The translations under genes were made by a program, and so were the position numbers. From Sulfitobacter pontiacus (GTDB lineage: Bacteria; Pseudomonadota; Alphaproteobacteria; Rhodobacterales; Rhodobacteraceae), in contig NZ_CP160849.1 in NCBI RefSeq assembly GCF_040790665.1, forward strand, positions 372,001 through 436,000: a stretch of DNA of 64,000 nt. The letters run 5' to 3'. Positions 1 to 9,423 of this stretch are shown here, piece after piece. The notes beneath the pieces were generated by a model, which ran no database searches, had not been told where the DNA came from, and worked only from the letters and a program-made list of their open reading frames with translations. Positions within the stretch are counted from its first letter, which is position 1; the number at the start of each line of letters is the position of its first letter.

Positions 1-48
1 ACCGCATCTGTGCGACAAGAGACGAAAGCTAAAAACAGGATCGTAAAA

Positions 49-915
49 ATGACCAGTCCCGCCGTTTCATTCGAAGTCTTCCCGCCCAAATCCGTGGACG
101 CGTCGTTCCGTCTTTGGGACACGGCGCAGGCCCTGGCACCGCTGGCCCCACGTTTCTTTTCCGTGACCTACGGTGCAGGCGGGTCTACCCGCGACCTGAC
201 CCATGATTCTGCCCATGTGCTGCGCCGCACCTCTGGCCTGCCGGTTGCCGCGCATCTGACCTGCGTGGGGGCCAGCAAGGCCGAAACGCTTGAGGTCGCC
301 GACAGCTTTGCCGAGATCGGCGTGACCGATATTGTCGCCCTGCGCGGGGATCCCGAAAACGGTGCGCCGACCTTCACGCCCCACGCGGACGGCTTTGCCG
401 ACAGTGTCGAGCTGATCGAGGCGCTGGCAAAGACCGGCAAGTTCACCCTGCGCGTCGGGGCCTACCCCGAACCGCACCCCGAATCCCACGATCAGGCGCA
501 GAACGTCGAATGGCTGAAACGCAAATTCGATGCTGGCGCGGACGAGGCGATCACCCAGTTCTTCTTCGAGACCGAAACATTCCTGCGCTTCCGCGACGCC
601 TGTGCCGCGGCGGGGATCACCAAGACGATCACCCCGGGCATCATGCCGGTGACAAACTGGAAATCGGCGCGCAACTTTGCCACCCGCTGCGGGGCCAGCG
701 TGCCAGCCGCACTGGACGAAGCCTATGCCGCCGCGATCCGCGATGACCGCCACGATCTGCTGTCCACCGCGCTCTGCACCGAAATGTGCAGCGAGCTGGT
801 GTCGGAAGGTGTCGAGAACCTGCACTTCTACACGCTCAACCGGCCCGAGCTGACCCGCGCTGTCTGTCGTGCCCTTGGGGTGACGGCGCAAACATCGCTG
901 TCCGACGTGGCGTAA
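49..915 (+). CDS. metF: 5,10-methylenetetrahydrofolate reductase
   Basis: Cytosolic flavoprotein that reduces 5,10-methylene-THF to 5-methyl-THF, the methyl donor for methionine synthesis. The 288-residue product has the usual bacterial MetF length. The N-terminal FEVFPPK motif places the catalytic Glu at residue 9 and ALRGDPE places the conserved folate-contacting Asp at about 101. An in-frame GTG at 10 exists, but ATG 49 follows an AGGA-type ribosome binding site and starts directly before the first conserved strand. No neighbouring met gene is present. A strong terminator follows, so it is probably the last gene of its transcript. Confidence 0.95.
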   Translation: MTSPAVSFEVFPPKSVDASFRLWDTAQALAPLAPRFFSVTYGAGGSTRDLTHDSAHVLRRTSGLPVAAHLTCVGASKAETLEVADSFAEIGVTDIVALRGDPENGAPTFTPHADGFADSVELIEALAKTGKFTLRVGAYPEPHPESHDQAQNVEWLKRKFDAGADEAITQFFFETETFLRFRDACAAAGITKTITPGIMPVTNWKSARNFATRCGASVPAALDEAYAAAIRDDRHDLLSTALCTEMCSELVSEGVENLHFYTLNRPELTRAVCRALGVTAQTSLSDVA

Positions 916-958
916 AACCACCGCACAACTTGCCCTTGGGTCAAGAACAGAACAGTCT

Positions 959-988
959 TCTCCGGCATTCAACTGCCGGAGATTTTTT
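959..988 (+). terminator. Intrinsic terminator abutting the next start codon
   Basis: A perfect 9-bp stem (959-967 with 974-982, 6-nt loop) is followed by six T residues ending at 988. The next gene starts at 989, and its only purine-rich ribosome binding site (GGAGA, 978-982) is the 3' arm of the stem. The hairpin can end metF transcription and also hide the downstream ribosome binding site. Confidence 0.85.
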
Positions 989-1474
989 ATGCCACGCCTC
1001 GCCGAAACACCCGAAGATTTGCTGAGCCAATCCGAAGCGCTCTCTCTCAGCGGGTTGGAATTCATGCAGAAGATCCTGGACGGCACCAACCCCGGCCCGC
1101 CCATTGGCGGCACCTTGGGCTATGCGCTGCATGACGTGTCCGAGGGCCGCGCGGTATTTCGCGGCACGCCCGAATTCAACGTGACCAACCCGATGGGGAC
1201 CGTCCATGGGGGCTGGTACGGCACCTTGCTCGATTCCGCGATGGCCTGCGCCGTGATGACCAAAGTCCCGCGCGGGTCGGTTTATACGACCCTGGAATAC
1301 AAGATTAACATTCTGCGTTCGATCCCCTTGGGCATGCAGATCGACTGCATCGGCACGACCGATCACGTGGGTCGTTCTACCGGTGTCGCACATGGCGAAA
1401 TTCGCGGGGTCGAGGATGGCAAGCTGTATGCCACCGGTTCAACCACCTGCATCGTGATGAAGATCACGGGCTAA
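989..1474 (+). CDS. PaaI-family hotdog thioesterase
   Basis: Single hotdog-fold domain of 161 residues. NPMGTVHGGWYGTLLDSAM (residues 67-85) is the PaaI/4HBT signature, with HGG at 73-75 and the conserved acidic residue at D82. Members hydrolyse acyl- or aryl-CoA esters; the substrate here cannot be told. The start codon lies immediately after the T-run of the preceding terminator hairpin. It converges with the CoxL-type gene across a long hairpin. Confidence 0.85.
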   Translation: MPRLAETPEDLLSQSEALSLSGLEFMQKILDGTNPGPPIGGTLGYALHDVSEGRAVFRGTPEFNVTNPMGTVHGGWYGTLLDSAMACAVMTKVPRGSVYTTLEYKINILRSIPLGMQIDCIGTTDHVGRSTGVAHGEIRGVEDGKLYATGSTTCIVMKITG

Positions 1475-1479
1475 AGCAC

Positions 1480-1510
1480 TGCCTCGGGGCGCGTGATGCG
1501 CCCCGAGGCA
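1480..1510. terminator. Bidirectional hairpin between convergent genes
   Basis: Perfect 13-bp GC-rich stem (1480-1492 with 1498-1510) with a 5-nt loop between the thioesterase stop and the CoxL-type stop. No clear T-run follows on either strand, so it may be a weak terminator or an mRNA 3'-end stabiliser shared by both converging transcripts. Confidence 0.6.
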
Positions 1511-1518
1511 AGCCAAGC

Positions 1519-3816
1519 TCACTCTGCCGCGATGGCGCTGTCGTTCAGCAAGGCCCAGACCTTATGCGGTGTGAACGGCATGTCGGCCTGACGCACGCCA
1601 CGCTCCCACAGGGCATCCTGTACCGCGTTCGACACGGCCGCCAATGCGCCCACGGTCCCCGCCTCGCCACAGCCCTTCATCCCCATCAGGTTCGCCGTAG
1701 ATGGCACGGGTTCGGAGTTGAAGGACACGAACGGCACATCCGCCGCGCGCGGGATCGCGTAATCCATGAAAGAGGCCGTCAGCAGCTGGCCGTCTTCGTC
1801 ATAGACCACATGCTCCTGAATAGCCTGGCCGATGCCCTGCACCACCCCGCCATGCACCTGACCTTCGGCCAGCATCGGGTTGATCAGATTGCCAAAATCA
1901 TCCACCACCGTATAGCGGTCGACGGTCACAACGCCTGTTTCGGGGTCGATCACCACCTCGGACACATGGGCCCCGTTGGGATAGCTGCGCCCCGGCAAGG
2001 TCGCCCGTTCGTGGTGCACCAGCAGATCGTCGCGGCCTTTCTGGCGGGCCATCTCGGCGACTTCCAGCATGGTGGGGGTCATGTTCGACCCGTCCGCGCG
2101 GAAGCGTTCGTCGTCAAAGCTGATCTGCGCCGCCGGCACGCCCATTTCGTCAGACAGAAAGGCGGTGAAAGCTTCGGTCATCTTGGCCACCGTCGCCAGC
2201 GTTGCCGTGCTTTGCGTGGTGACAGAGCGCGAGCCGCCGGTCCCGCCGCCCTGTTTGATCAGATCGCTATCGCCTTGAATAACGTGGATCAATTCAGCCG
2301 GGATCCCGGTCTGATCCGATAGGAATTGCGCATAGACGGTTTCATGCCCCTGTCCGTTCGATTGAGTGCCAACATAGATGAACACGGTGCCGTCTTCGTT
2401 GAACGCGACCTTGGCCCCCTCTGCCGGATCGCCAAGGATGCTTTCGATGTAATAGCAAAGCCCCTGCCCGCGCAGCAGCCCCTTGGCCGCATCCGCCGAC
2501 TTGCGCGCTGCAAAGCCATCATGATCCGCCTCGACGGCGACGCGGGACAGCAAGCGGTTGAATTCACCCACATCGTAAAGCTCGCCCGTGGCAGAGGTAT
2601 AGGGAAACTGTTCAGGCTTGATAAAGTTGATCCGGCGCAGTTCCCACGGGTCGACGCCCAACTCGCGCGCGGCGCGGTCCATCAAGCGCTCCAGCACATA
2701 AATCGCCTCGGGTCGACCGGCACCACGATAGGCATCGGTCTGCACCGTGTTGGTGTAATAGCCTTCGACCTGCAGCCATGTGGTCTGCACATCATAGACA
2801 CCCATCAAGACCTTGCTGAACAGCAGCGCCTGGATGGGCTGGCCGAACTGGCTGTTATAGGCCCCGAGGTTGCATTTGGTGCGGACGCGGTAGGCCGTGA
2901 TCTTGTTGTTTTCGTCAAAGGCGAATTCCGCAAGCGAGGTCAGATCGCGCCCGCCATTGTCGCTGAGCATGGCTTCGGTCCGGTCCGACATCCAGCGCAC
3001 CGGACGCCCCAAGGCCCGCGCCGCCTGCGCAACCGAGAAATATTCGGGATAGGCGGCCGCCTTCATGCCGAAACCGCCGCCTGTGTCGGGGTTTGTGACT
3101 TGTACGTGGTCATCATCCAGCCCGAAAACGCGCTTGAGGTTGCCCTTGTGCACCCAGACGCCCTGCCCGTTGTTCGCAAGATGCACCTTGCCGTCGTTCC
3201 ATTCCGCATAGCAGCCGCGCGGCTCCATCGCGTTGACGATGATACGGTTGTCGCCCACGTTCAGACTGACGGTTTTCGCTGCGGCATCAAATGCCTTTTG
3301 CGTCGCCGCCTCGTCGCCCATGCCCCAGTCGAACGCCATGTTGTCCGGCGCTTCGGGGTGCAGCGTCTCGCCGCCCCGCTCCAACGTCATATGGGTGGGC
3401 AAATCGTCAACGTCGAATGCGATCAGCTCCGCCGCGTCGCGCGCCTGGTTCAATGTCTCGGCAATCACCACCGCGACGGGCTCTCCCACGAAGCGCACGC
3501 GCCCCTTGGCAAGCATCGGACGCAAGGGCTTGGCCCCTTCCGTGCCATCGCGGTTCTGCAACACGGTCGCCGCCATAGAGATATCCATCCCCGCCGCTTC
3601 CAGATCCTCGATCGTGAGCACCGCATGCACGCCCTCTGCCTCGACCGCATCTGTGACATCCAGCGTCGTGATCACCCCATGTGCGACGGGCGAGCGGAAG
3701 AAATAGGCATGCAGCGCGTCGGTTGGCGCGATGTCATCCACATAGCGCCCCTCGCCGGTCAGAAACCGCACATCCTCGACCCGTTTGACCGGTCGGCTTT
3801 TCCCGAATTTTTCCAT
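1519..3816 (-). CDS. Xanthine dehydrogenase family molybdopterin-binding subunit, form II CoxL type
   Basis: Molybdenum hydroxylase large subunit of about 765 residues carrying the Mo-molybdopterin cytosine dinucleotide site. AYRGAGR (about 362-368) is the form II signature; form I CO dehydrogenases have AYRCSFR, so CO oxidation is not implied. TGGGFGMK (about 245-252) and the C-terminal GCGEAGTVGAL with the catalytic Glu are present. No medium (FAD) or small (2Fe-2S) subunit gene lies beside it, so partners would have to be encoded elsewhere. I chose Met at 3816, just before the RVEDVRFLTGEGRYVDD start of the domain, over the in-frame Met at 3885. Substrate unknown. Confidence 0.88.
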   Translation of the reverse strand: MEKFGKSRPVKRVEDVRFLTGEGRYVDDIAPTDALHAYFFRSPVAHGVITTLDVTDAVEAEGVHAVLTIEDLEAAGMDISMAATVLQNRDGTEGAKPLRPMLAKGRVRFVGEPVAVVIAETLNQARDAAELIAFDVDDLPTHMTLERGGETLHPEAPDNMAFDWGMGDEAATQKAFDAAAKTVSLNVGDNRIIVNAMEPRGCYAEWNDGKVHLANNGQGVWVHKGNLKRVFGLDDDHVQVTNPDTGGGFGMKAAAYPEYFSVAQAARALGRPVRWMSDRTEAMLSDNGGRDLTSLAEFAFDENNKITAYRVRTKCNLGAYNSQFGQPIQALLFSKVLMGVYDVQTTWLQVEGYYTNTVQTDAYRGAGRPEAIYVLERLMDRAARELGVDPWELRRINFIKPEQFPYTSATGELYDVGEFNRLLSRVAVEADHDGFAARKSADAAKGLLRGQGLCYYIESILGDPAEGAKVAFNEDGTVFIYVGTQSNGQGHETVYAQFLSDQTGIPAELIHVIQGDSDLIKQGGGTGGSRSVTTQSTATLATVAKMTEAFTAFLSDEMGVPAAQISFDDERFRADGSNMTPTMLEVAEMARQKGRDDLLVHHERATLPGRSYPNGAHVSEVVIDPETGVVTVDRYTVVDDFGNLINPMLAEGQVHGGVVQGIGQAIQEHVVYDEDGQLLTASFMDYAIPRAADVPFVSFNSEPVPSTANLMGMKGCGEAGTVGALAAVSNAVQDALWERGVRQADMPFTPHKVWALLNDSAIAAE

Positions 3817-4010
3817 CTGGCGGCATCCTTTGATCATCATCTTGGTGTTGCGCCCGACCTTAAGCGCCAAACCGGCGATGTCCATACGACGCGGGGCGAA
3901 AGCTGGGGCTGCTACGCCAAGTTTTCGGCCCCCCAGCCTTCCCCTTTACGCCCCGCTCGGCTAGATCATCCCAAAGCTCAAAGCGCTACGTGAATAGAAG
4001 GACGCTGATC

Positions 4011-6947
4011 ATGGCCCTCGACAAGAATTTTGACGCCGCCCAGGCCGAAGCCCGCCTCTATGCCGCATGGGAAGAGTCCGGTGCCTTCAAGGCCGGTGCC
4101 AATGCCTCGCGCAAGGAAACCTTTTCGGTCATGATCCCGCCGCCCAACGTGACAGGATCGCTGCACATGGGCCATGCGTTCAACAATACATTGCAGGATA
4201 TTCTGGTGCGTTGGCACCGGATGCGCGGCTTTGACACGCTGTGGCAGCCCGGTCAGGACCACGCCGGTATTGCGACGCAGATGGTAGTGGAACGCGAGCT
4301 TGCCAAAGACGGCAAACGCCGCACCGACTTCACCCGCGAGGATTTCACCGCCAAAGTCTGGGAGCAAAAGCAGAAGTCCGGCGGCACGATCATCGGCCAG
4401 CTCAAACGCCTTGGCACCTCGCTTGATTGGTCGCGCAACGCCTTTACCATGTCCGGTGCCCCCGGTGCCCCCGCGGGCGAGGAAGGCAACTTCCACGACG
4501 CCGTGATCAAGGTCTTCGTGGATATGTATAACAAGGGCCTGATCTATCGCGGCAAGCGTCTGGTCAACTGGGACCCGCATTTCGAGACCGCGATTTCCGA
4601 TCTCGAAGTCGAATCCACCGAAGTCGACGGGCACATGTGGCACTTCAAATACCCGCTGGCCGATGGCGCGACCTATACCTATGTCGAGAAAGACGAAGAC
4701 GGGAACGTGACGCTTTCCGAGGAACGCGACTATATCTCTATCGCGACGACCCGCCCCGAAACCATGCTGGGCGATGGCGCGGTCGCGGTACACACCTCCG
4801 ACGAACGCTATGCGCCGATCGTTGGCAAGCTGTGCGAAATCCCCGTCGGCCCCAAGGCGCAGCGCCGCCGTATCCCAATCATCACCGACGAATACCCCGA
4901 CAAGAATTTCGGCTCGGGCGCGGTCAAGATCACCGGCGCGCATGACTTCAACGACTACGGCGTCGCCAAACGTAATAATATCCCGCTCTACGCGCTGATG
5001 GACACCCGCGGTGCCATGCGCGCCGACGGCCTGCCCTATGACGCAGCCGCCGCGCGCGCCGCAGCCATCGCTGAAGGCCGTGAAGACGCCCCCGCAGACG
5101 CGACAGAGATCAACCTTGTACCCGAAGAATACCGCGGCCTCGACCGGTTTGAAGCCCGCACCAAGGTCATCGCCGACATCACCGCCGAAGGCCTGGCCGT
5201 CATGGTACCGCCGACCGATCCGCGCTTGGGAAAACCCGTCAAAGCCCCTCTCGCCCCCGAAGAAGGCGGCGAAGAGCGGGACGAGACGCTGGTCCCACTG
5301 GTCGAGCCCAAAAAGATCATGCAGCCTTTCGGCGACCGGTCGAAAGTGGTGATCGAACCGATGCTGACCGATCAATGGTTCGTCGAGACCTCGAAGATCG
5401 TGCAACCCGCCATCGACGCCGTGCGCAACGGCGAGGTACAGATCCTGCCCGAACAGGACCGCAAGGTATACTTCAACTGGCTGGAAAACATCGAACCCTG
5501 GTGCATCTCGCGCCAATTGTGGTGGGGCCACCAGATCCCTGTGTGGTTCGACGACGAGGGCAAGGAATACTGCGCGGCAACCGAAGCCGAAGCACAGGCG
5601 ATGGCCCCCGGCAAGACGCTCACCCGCGACCCAGATGTGCTCGACACGTGGTTCTCCTCGGGCCTCTGGCCCATCGGCACGCTCGGCTGGCCAGAACAGA
5701 CGGATGAGCTGGCGAAATACTTCCCCACTTCAGTGCTGATCACCGGCTTTGACATCATCTTTTTCTGGGTCGCCCGGATGATGATGATGCAATACGCCGT
5801 GGTCGATCAAAAGCCGTTTGATACAGTCTATGTCCACGCCCTGGTGCGCGACGAGAAGGGCAAGAAGATGTCCAAATCGCTTGGCAACGTGCTGGACCCA
5901 CTGGACCTGATCGATGAATACGGCGCGGATGCGGTGCGCTTTACCCTGACGGCAATGGCCGCCATGGGACGCGACCTGAAACTGTCGACCGCGCGCATCG
6001 CTGGTTACCGCAACTTCGGCACCAAACTGTGGAACGCCCACCGTTTCGCCGAGATGAACGGCGTGTTCGAGGACAGCGTCGCGGCGGTGACCTACACCAG
6101 CCACACCCAGGTCGATCACACGCTGAACAAATGGATCATCGGCGAAACCGCCCGCGTCCGCGAAGAGGTCGACGCAGCACTGGACAACTACCGTTTTAAT
6201 GACGCGGCCAATGCGCTTTATGCCTTTGTCTGGGGCAAGGTCTGCGACTGGTACGTTGAACTCTCCAAACCCCTGCTGCAAGACGACGCGCCAGAGGCCG
6301 CCGAGACTCGCCAGACGCTGAAATGGGTGCTGGATCAATGCCTTGTGCTGCTCCACCCGATCATGCCCTACATCACCGAAGAACTGTGGCAGACCACGGC
6401 GACCCGTTCCAAGATGCTGGTGCATGGCGACTGGCCGACCTACACCACCTCCGAGATGCTGGACGCCGACGCCGACCGCGAACTCAACTGGGTGATCGGC
6501 CTGATCGAATCCATCCGTTCGGCGCGCGCGCAGATGCATGTGCCTGCGGGGCTCAAAGTGCCCATGCTCTATACCGACATGGACGCTGCCGGCCAAACCG
6601 CATGGGACCGCAACGAGGCGATGATCAAACGTCTGGCGCGGGTCGAAACCCTTGAGAAGACAGAAAGCTTCCCCAAAGGCACCGTCTCCATCGCCGCACC
6701 GGGCGCGAGCTTTGGCCTCCCGCTCGCGGGGCTGATCGACATCGACGCGGAAAAAGCCCGTCTGCAAAAGTCGCTCGACAAGCTGGGTAAAGAAATCGGT
6801 GGTCTGAAGGGGCGTCTGAACAACCCCAAATTCGCCGCCTCCGCCCCGGCGGAGGTCGTCGCGGAAGCCCAAAGCAACCTTGATGCGCGTCAGGAAGAAG
6901 CAGACCAGCTTCAGGCCGCTCTGAACCGTTTGGCCGAGCTGGGATAA
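4011..6947 (+). CDS. valS: Valyl-tRNA synthetase
   Basis: Class I aminoacyl-tRNA synthetase charging tRNA-Val in the cytosol. The 978-residue protein has the HIGH-type motif HMGH at 52-55, the KMSKS motif at 619-623, an editing insertion between them and a C-terminal coiled coil (about 910-975) of the ValS type. ATG 4011 follows an AGAAGGA ribosome binding site; an upstream in-frame Met at 3990 lacks one. The gene stands alone between convergent and divergent neighbours and is followed by two hairpins. Confidence 0.97.
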   Translation: MALDKNFDAAQAEARLYAAWEESGAFKAGANASRKETFSVMIPPPNVTGSLHMGHAFNNTLQDILVRWHRMRGFDTLWQPGQDHAGIATQMVVERELAKDGKRRTDFTREDFTAKVWEQKQKSGGTIIGQLKRLGTSLDWSRNAFTMSGAPGAPAGEEGNFHDAVIKVFVDMYNKGLIYRGKRLVNWDPHFETAISDLEVESTEVDGHMWHFKYPLADGATYTYVEKDEDGNVTLSEERDYISIATTRPETMLGDGAVAVHTSDERYAPIVGKLCEIPVGPKAQRRRIPIITDEYPDKNFGSGAVKITGAHDFNDYGVAKRNNIPLYALMDTRGAMRADGLPYDAAAARAAAIAEGREDAPADATEINLVPEEYRGLDRFEARTKVIADITAEGLAVMVPPTDPRLGKPVKAPLAPEEGGEERDETLVPLVEPKKIMQPFGDRSKVVIEPMLTDQWFVETSKIVQPAIDAVRNGEVQILPEQDRKVYFNWLENIEPWCISRQLWWGHQIPVWFDDEGKEYCAATEAEAQAMAPGKTLTRDPDVLDTWFSSGLWPIGTLGWPEQTDELAKYFPTSVLITGFDIIFFWVARMMMMQYAVVDQKPFDTVYVHALVRDEKGKKMSKSLGNVLDPLDLIDEYGADAVRFTLTAMAAMGRDLKLSTARIAGYRNFGTKLWNAHRFAEMNGVFEDSVAAVTYTSHTQVDHTLNKWIIGETARVREEVDAALDNYRFNDAANALYAFVWGKVCDWYVELSKPLLQDDAPEAAETRQTLKWVLDQCLVLLHPIMPYITEELWQTTATRSKMLVHGDWPTYTTSEMLDADADRELNWVIGLIESIRSARAQMHVPAGLKVPMLYTDMDAAGQTAWDRNEAMIKRLARVETLEKTESFPKGTVSIAAPGASFGLPLAGLIDIDAEKARLQKSLDKLGKEIGGLKGRLNNPKFAASAPAEVVAEAQSNLDARQEEADQLQAALNRLAELG

Positions 6948-6957
6948 TCAGCACCGC

Positions 6958-7048
6958 TTCCAAATGGCTTTAAATCCTCGCCGAAGGCAAAAATCTCTTT
7001 TGACGCTCCAAAAGATGCCTTCGGCGAGGATTTTTTTACCATTTGGAA
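6958..7048 (+). terminator. valS terminator within a long composite palindrome
   Basis: An 18-bp perfect inverted repeat (6972-6989 with 7016-7033) ends in a T-run, as expected for a terminator. It is nested inside an outer pair (TTCCAAATGG near 6958 and CCATTTGGAA ending at 7048). A further copy of the outer arm sequence lies at 7101. This is much larger than termination requires. Confidence 0.8.
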
Positions 7049-7111
7049 ACGAATACCGGCGCAAGATACGCCTGCGGTCCTCGCTGGGAAGCAAAGATCG
7101 TCCATTTGGAA

Positions 7112-7148
7112 GGCCCCGTCTGAGCGATCAGTCGGGGCTGACTTTTTT
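7112..7148 (+). terminator. Second intrinsic terminator downstream of valS
   Basis: GGCCCCG/CGGGGCT (7112-7118 with 7133-7139) extends past a T-T mismatch into CTGA/TCAG capped by a GCGA tetraloop, and six T residues follow. It acts on plus-strand transcripts, backing up the valS terminator just before the convergent crotonase gene. Confidence 0.75.
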
Positions 7149-7154
7149 GCGGCG

Positions 7155-7946
7155 CTAGTCTTTGAAGACCGCGGGGCGTTTGCCGAATTCGGCGGCGATG
7201 ACTTCCATCTGGTGCGGGCGTCCCAGCAGCGCCGCCTGTTCACGGGATTCCGCGCGCAAAACCTCTGTTTCGGTTCCCGTCTCTGCCAAGGCGGTCAGAC
7301 GTTTGGCGGCCTTGATCGCGCTTGGACTTTTGCCGGCGATGGTGGTGGCAAGCGCCATCGCGGCGGCCAGCGGGTCTTCGGCGATCTGGGTGATGAGCCC
7401 CCAGCGTTCGGCTTGCTCTGCCCCGATGGGTTGCGCGGTATAGGTCATCAGGCGCAGCACGTCGCCGCGCACCAGTTTGGGCAGCAGGACCATGCCGCCC
7501 ATGTCCGGGACGATGCCCCATTTCATCTCCATCACCGCCATTTCGGTATCAGGGGCCGCGATGCGGATATCGGCCCCGAGCGCGAGTTGCAGGCCCGCGC
7601 CGTAGGTCTTGCCATGCAGCGCCGCGATCACCGGCACGCCGACGCGGGTCCAGACCATCGCGACCTCCTGCCACTGGTTGGTGGTGCCGTCGCCATGGGT
7701 GCGCGTCATCATCCGTTCCGTCGGGTCACCGCTCGCCAGCGCCCCCATATTGCCGATGTCGATGCCTGCGCAGAACGCCCGGCCCTCGCCCGAGATCACG
7801 ACGGCACGCGCGTTCGATGCAGCGACCTCGTTCCCGGCGGCGATGACAGCGTCGATCATATCCTGATCAACGGCATTCATTTTATCGGCGCGGGTCAGGC
7901 GCACATGGGCGATGTGATTGTCATAGGTAACGGAAACGCGGCTCAT
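7155..7946 (-). CDS. Enoyl-CoA hydratase/isomerase (crotonase) family protein
   Basis: Crotonase-fold protein of 263 residues that acts on acyl-CoA thioesters. GRAFCAGIDI (55-64) and HGKTYGAGLQLALG (111-124) form the CoA site and oxyanion hole. By alignment with the hydratase motifs, the first catalytic Glu is replaced by Gln (about residue 120), while a Glu at about 140 matches the second. This argues against a standard enoyl-CoA hydratase and for an isomerase or other crotonase activity. The start at 7946 follows a perfect AAGGAGG; longer in-frame versions run into the divergent gene. No beta-oxidation neighbours are seen. Confidence 0.88.
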   Translation of the reverse strand: MSRVSVTYDNHIAHVRLTRADKMNAVDQDMIDAVIAAGNEVAASNARAVVISGEGRAFCAGIDIGNMGALASGDPTERMMTRTHGDGTTNQWQEVAMVWTRVGVPVIAALHGKTYGAGLQLALGADIRIAAPDTEMAVMEMKWGIVPDMGGMVLLPKLVRGDVLRLMTYTAQPIGAEQAERWGLITQIAEDPLAAAMALATTIAGKSPSAIKAAKRLTALAETGTETEVLRAESREQAALLGRPHQMEVIAAEFGKRPAVFKD

Positions 7947-8083
7947 TGGGTCCTCCTTGAATTTTCGTGAGTTTGGGCACGAAGCCCGCATGTTGCAAAG
8001 CGAAACGCTACGGCACCCAAAACCGCGCGCGGGCATGCTGATGTCACTTGCCCGAAGCAGGGCAGATGCAGTAGCTGATCCCC

Positions 8084-9187
8084 ATGACACAGTATCGCCT
8101 CACCCCGCTTGCCGACGCCCTGCCCTCTACCGTGCCCTTTGTCGGCCCCGAAACGCAGGAGCGCGTCATGGGGCGCGCCTTTGATGCGCGGTTGGGGGCG
8201 AATGAGAACGTCTTTGGCCCCTCTCCCCGCGCGATAGAAGCAATGGCGCAGGCCCAGCAGTGGATGTACGGCGACCCGGAAAGCCACGACCTGCGCGCAG
8301 CCCTTGCGGCGCATCATGGTATCTCGCCCGCCAACATCATCGTGGGCGAAGGGATCGACGGGTTGCTGGGCTATCTGGTGCGGCTCATGGTGACGGAGGG
8401 GGACGCGGTCGTGACCTCGGACGGGGCCTATCCGACATTCAATTATCACGTGGCAGGCTTTGGCGGTGTGCTGCATAAGGTCCCCTATGCCGGTGATCAC
8501 GAGGATCCTGCGGCCCTATTTGCCAAAGCTGCCGAGGTAGATGCCAAGCTGGTCTATCTGGCGAACCCAGACAACCCCATGGGAAGCTGGCATGAAGGGC
8601 AAGTCATTTCCAGCGCGCTAGAGGCATTGCCGAAGGGCTGTCTGCTGGTGCTGGACGAGGCCTATATCGATTGCGCCCCCGAGGGCACCGCCCCCGATCT
8701 TGTCGCCGATGACCCGCGTCTGATCCGGATGCGGACCTTCTCCAAGGCCCATGGTCTGGCAGGGGCGCGGGTTGGCTATGCCATCGGTGCACCGGATCTG
8801 ATCACAGCCTTTGGGAAGGTGCGCAACCATTTCGGGATGAACCGCGCGGCCCAGGCCGGGGCGCTTGCAGCCTTGCAGGACAGCGACTGGCTGGCCCATG
8901 TGCAGGCTCGAATCGCTGAGGCGCGGGACCGGATTGCGCAGATCGCTGCGGATAACGGGTTGGTTGCCCTTCCCTCTGCCGCGAATTTCGTGGCGATTGA
9001 TTGCGGGGCGGACGGCAGCTTTGCCAAGGCGGTACTGGACGGTTTGGTGGCGCGCGGCGTCTTTGTGCGCATGCCCTTCGCGGCGCCGCAGAACCGCTGT
9101 ATTCGGGTCAGCTGTGGCACGCCAGATAACCTTGATGCCTTTGCCGCGGCGTTGCCGGGTGCCCTTGAGGATGCGAAAAAAGGCTGA
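8084..9187 (+). CDS. Class I/II pyridoxal-phosphate aminotransferase, HisC-like
   Basis: Fold type I PLP enzyme of 367 residues. NPDNPMG (161-167), DEAY (191-194) and the Schiff-base lysine K221 in TFSKAHGLAGARVGYA are all visible, and this pattern is closest to histidinol-phosphate aminotransferases. No his gene is near, and many roseobacters carry several HisC-like paralogues, so the amino donor and acceptor are uncertain. It diverges from the crotonase gene; a small membrane protein gene follows in the same orientation. Confidence 0.88.
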   Translation: MTQYRLTPLADALPSTVPFVGPETQERVMGRAFDARLGANENVFGPSPRAIEAMAQAQQWMYGDPESHDLRAALAAHHGISPANIIVGEGIDGLLGYLVRLMVTEGDAVVTSDGAYPTFNYHVAGFGGVLHKVPYAGDHEDPAALFAKAAEVDAKLVYLANPDNPMGSWHEGQVISSALEALPKGCLLVLDEAYIDCAPEGTAPDLVADDPRLIRMRTFSKAHGLAGARVGYAIGAPDLITAFGKVRNHFGMNRAAQAGALAALQDSDWLAHVQARIAEARDRIAQIAADNGLVALPSAANFVAIDCGADGSFAKAVLDGLVARGVFVRMPFAAPQNRCIRVSCGTPDNLDAFAAALPGALEDAKKG

Positions 9188-9240
9188 CGTAGCGCATATC
9201 CCGCCTATGCTGGGCCATGATCCAGTTGCGAGGTGGCATC

Positions 9241-9423
9241 ATGCGCTCTTCCGACCGCGGCCAATCGGCCCCTAACTATACCAGCGCCTGCGTCGTGATG
9301 TTCGGCGTCAATATCCTGTGGGTTTTCGTTGTGATCTGGGCGCTATGGGGCTTGCTGGCGGTGGCGCTGTCGGGCTGGGCCGTCAATGCCATGATCGATC
9401 GCATTGCCGCGCGGCAGCGCTAG
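9241..9423 (+). CDS. Small single-pass membrane protein
   Basis: Product of 60 residues with one hydrophobic segment (about 16-47) and a basic C-terminal tail. I chose ATG 9241 because a GAGGTGG ribosome binding site precedes it; an in-frame ATG at 9217 has none. Its TAG stop overlaps the stop codon of the convergent aminotransferase gene. No domain recognised; function unknown. Confidence 0.65.
   Translation: MRSSDRGQSAPNYTSACVVMFGVNILWVFVVIWALWGLLAVALSGWAVNAMIDRIAARQR

Noticed and set aside
2326-5531. Long open frames opposite the CoxL-type gene (2326-3993) and valS (3978-5531)
   Set aside because: They mirror well-supported genes, have Arg/His/Gly-rich compositions typical of antisense frames in GC-rich DNA, and lack ribosome binding sites and domains.
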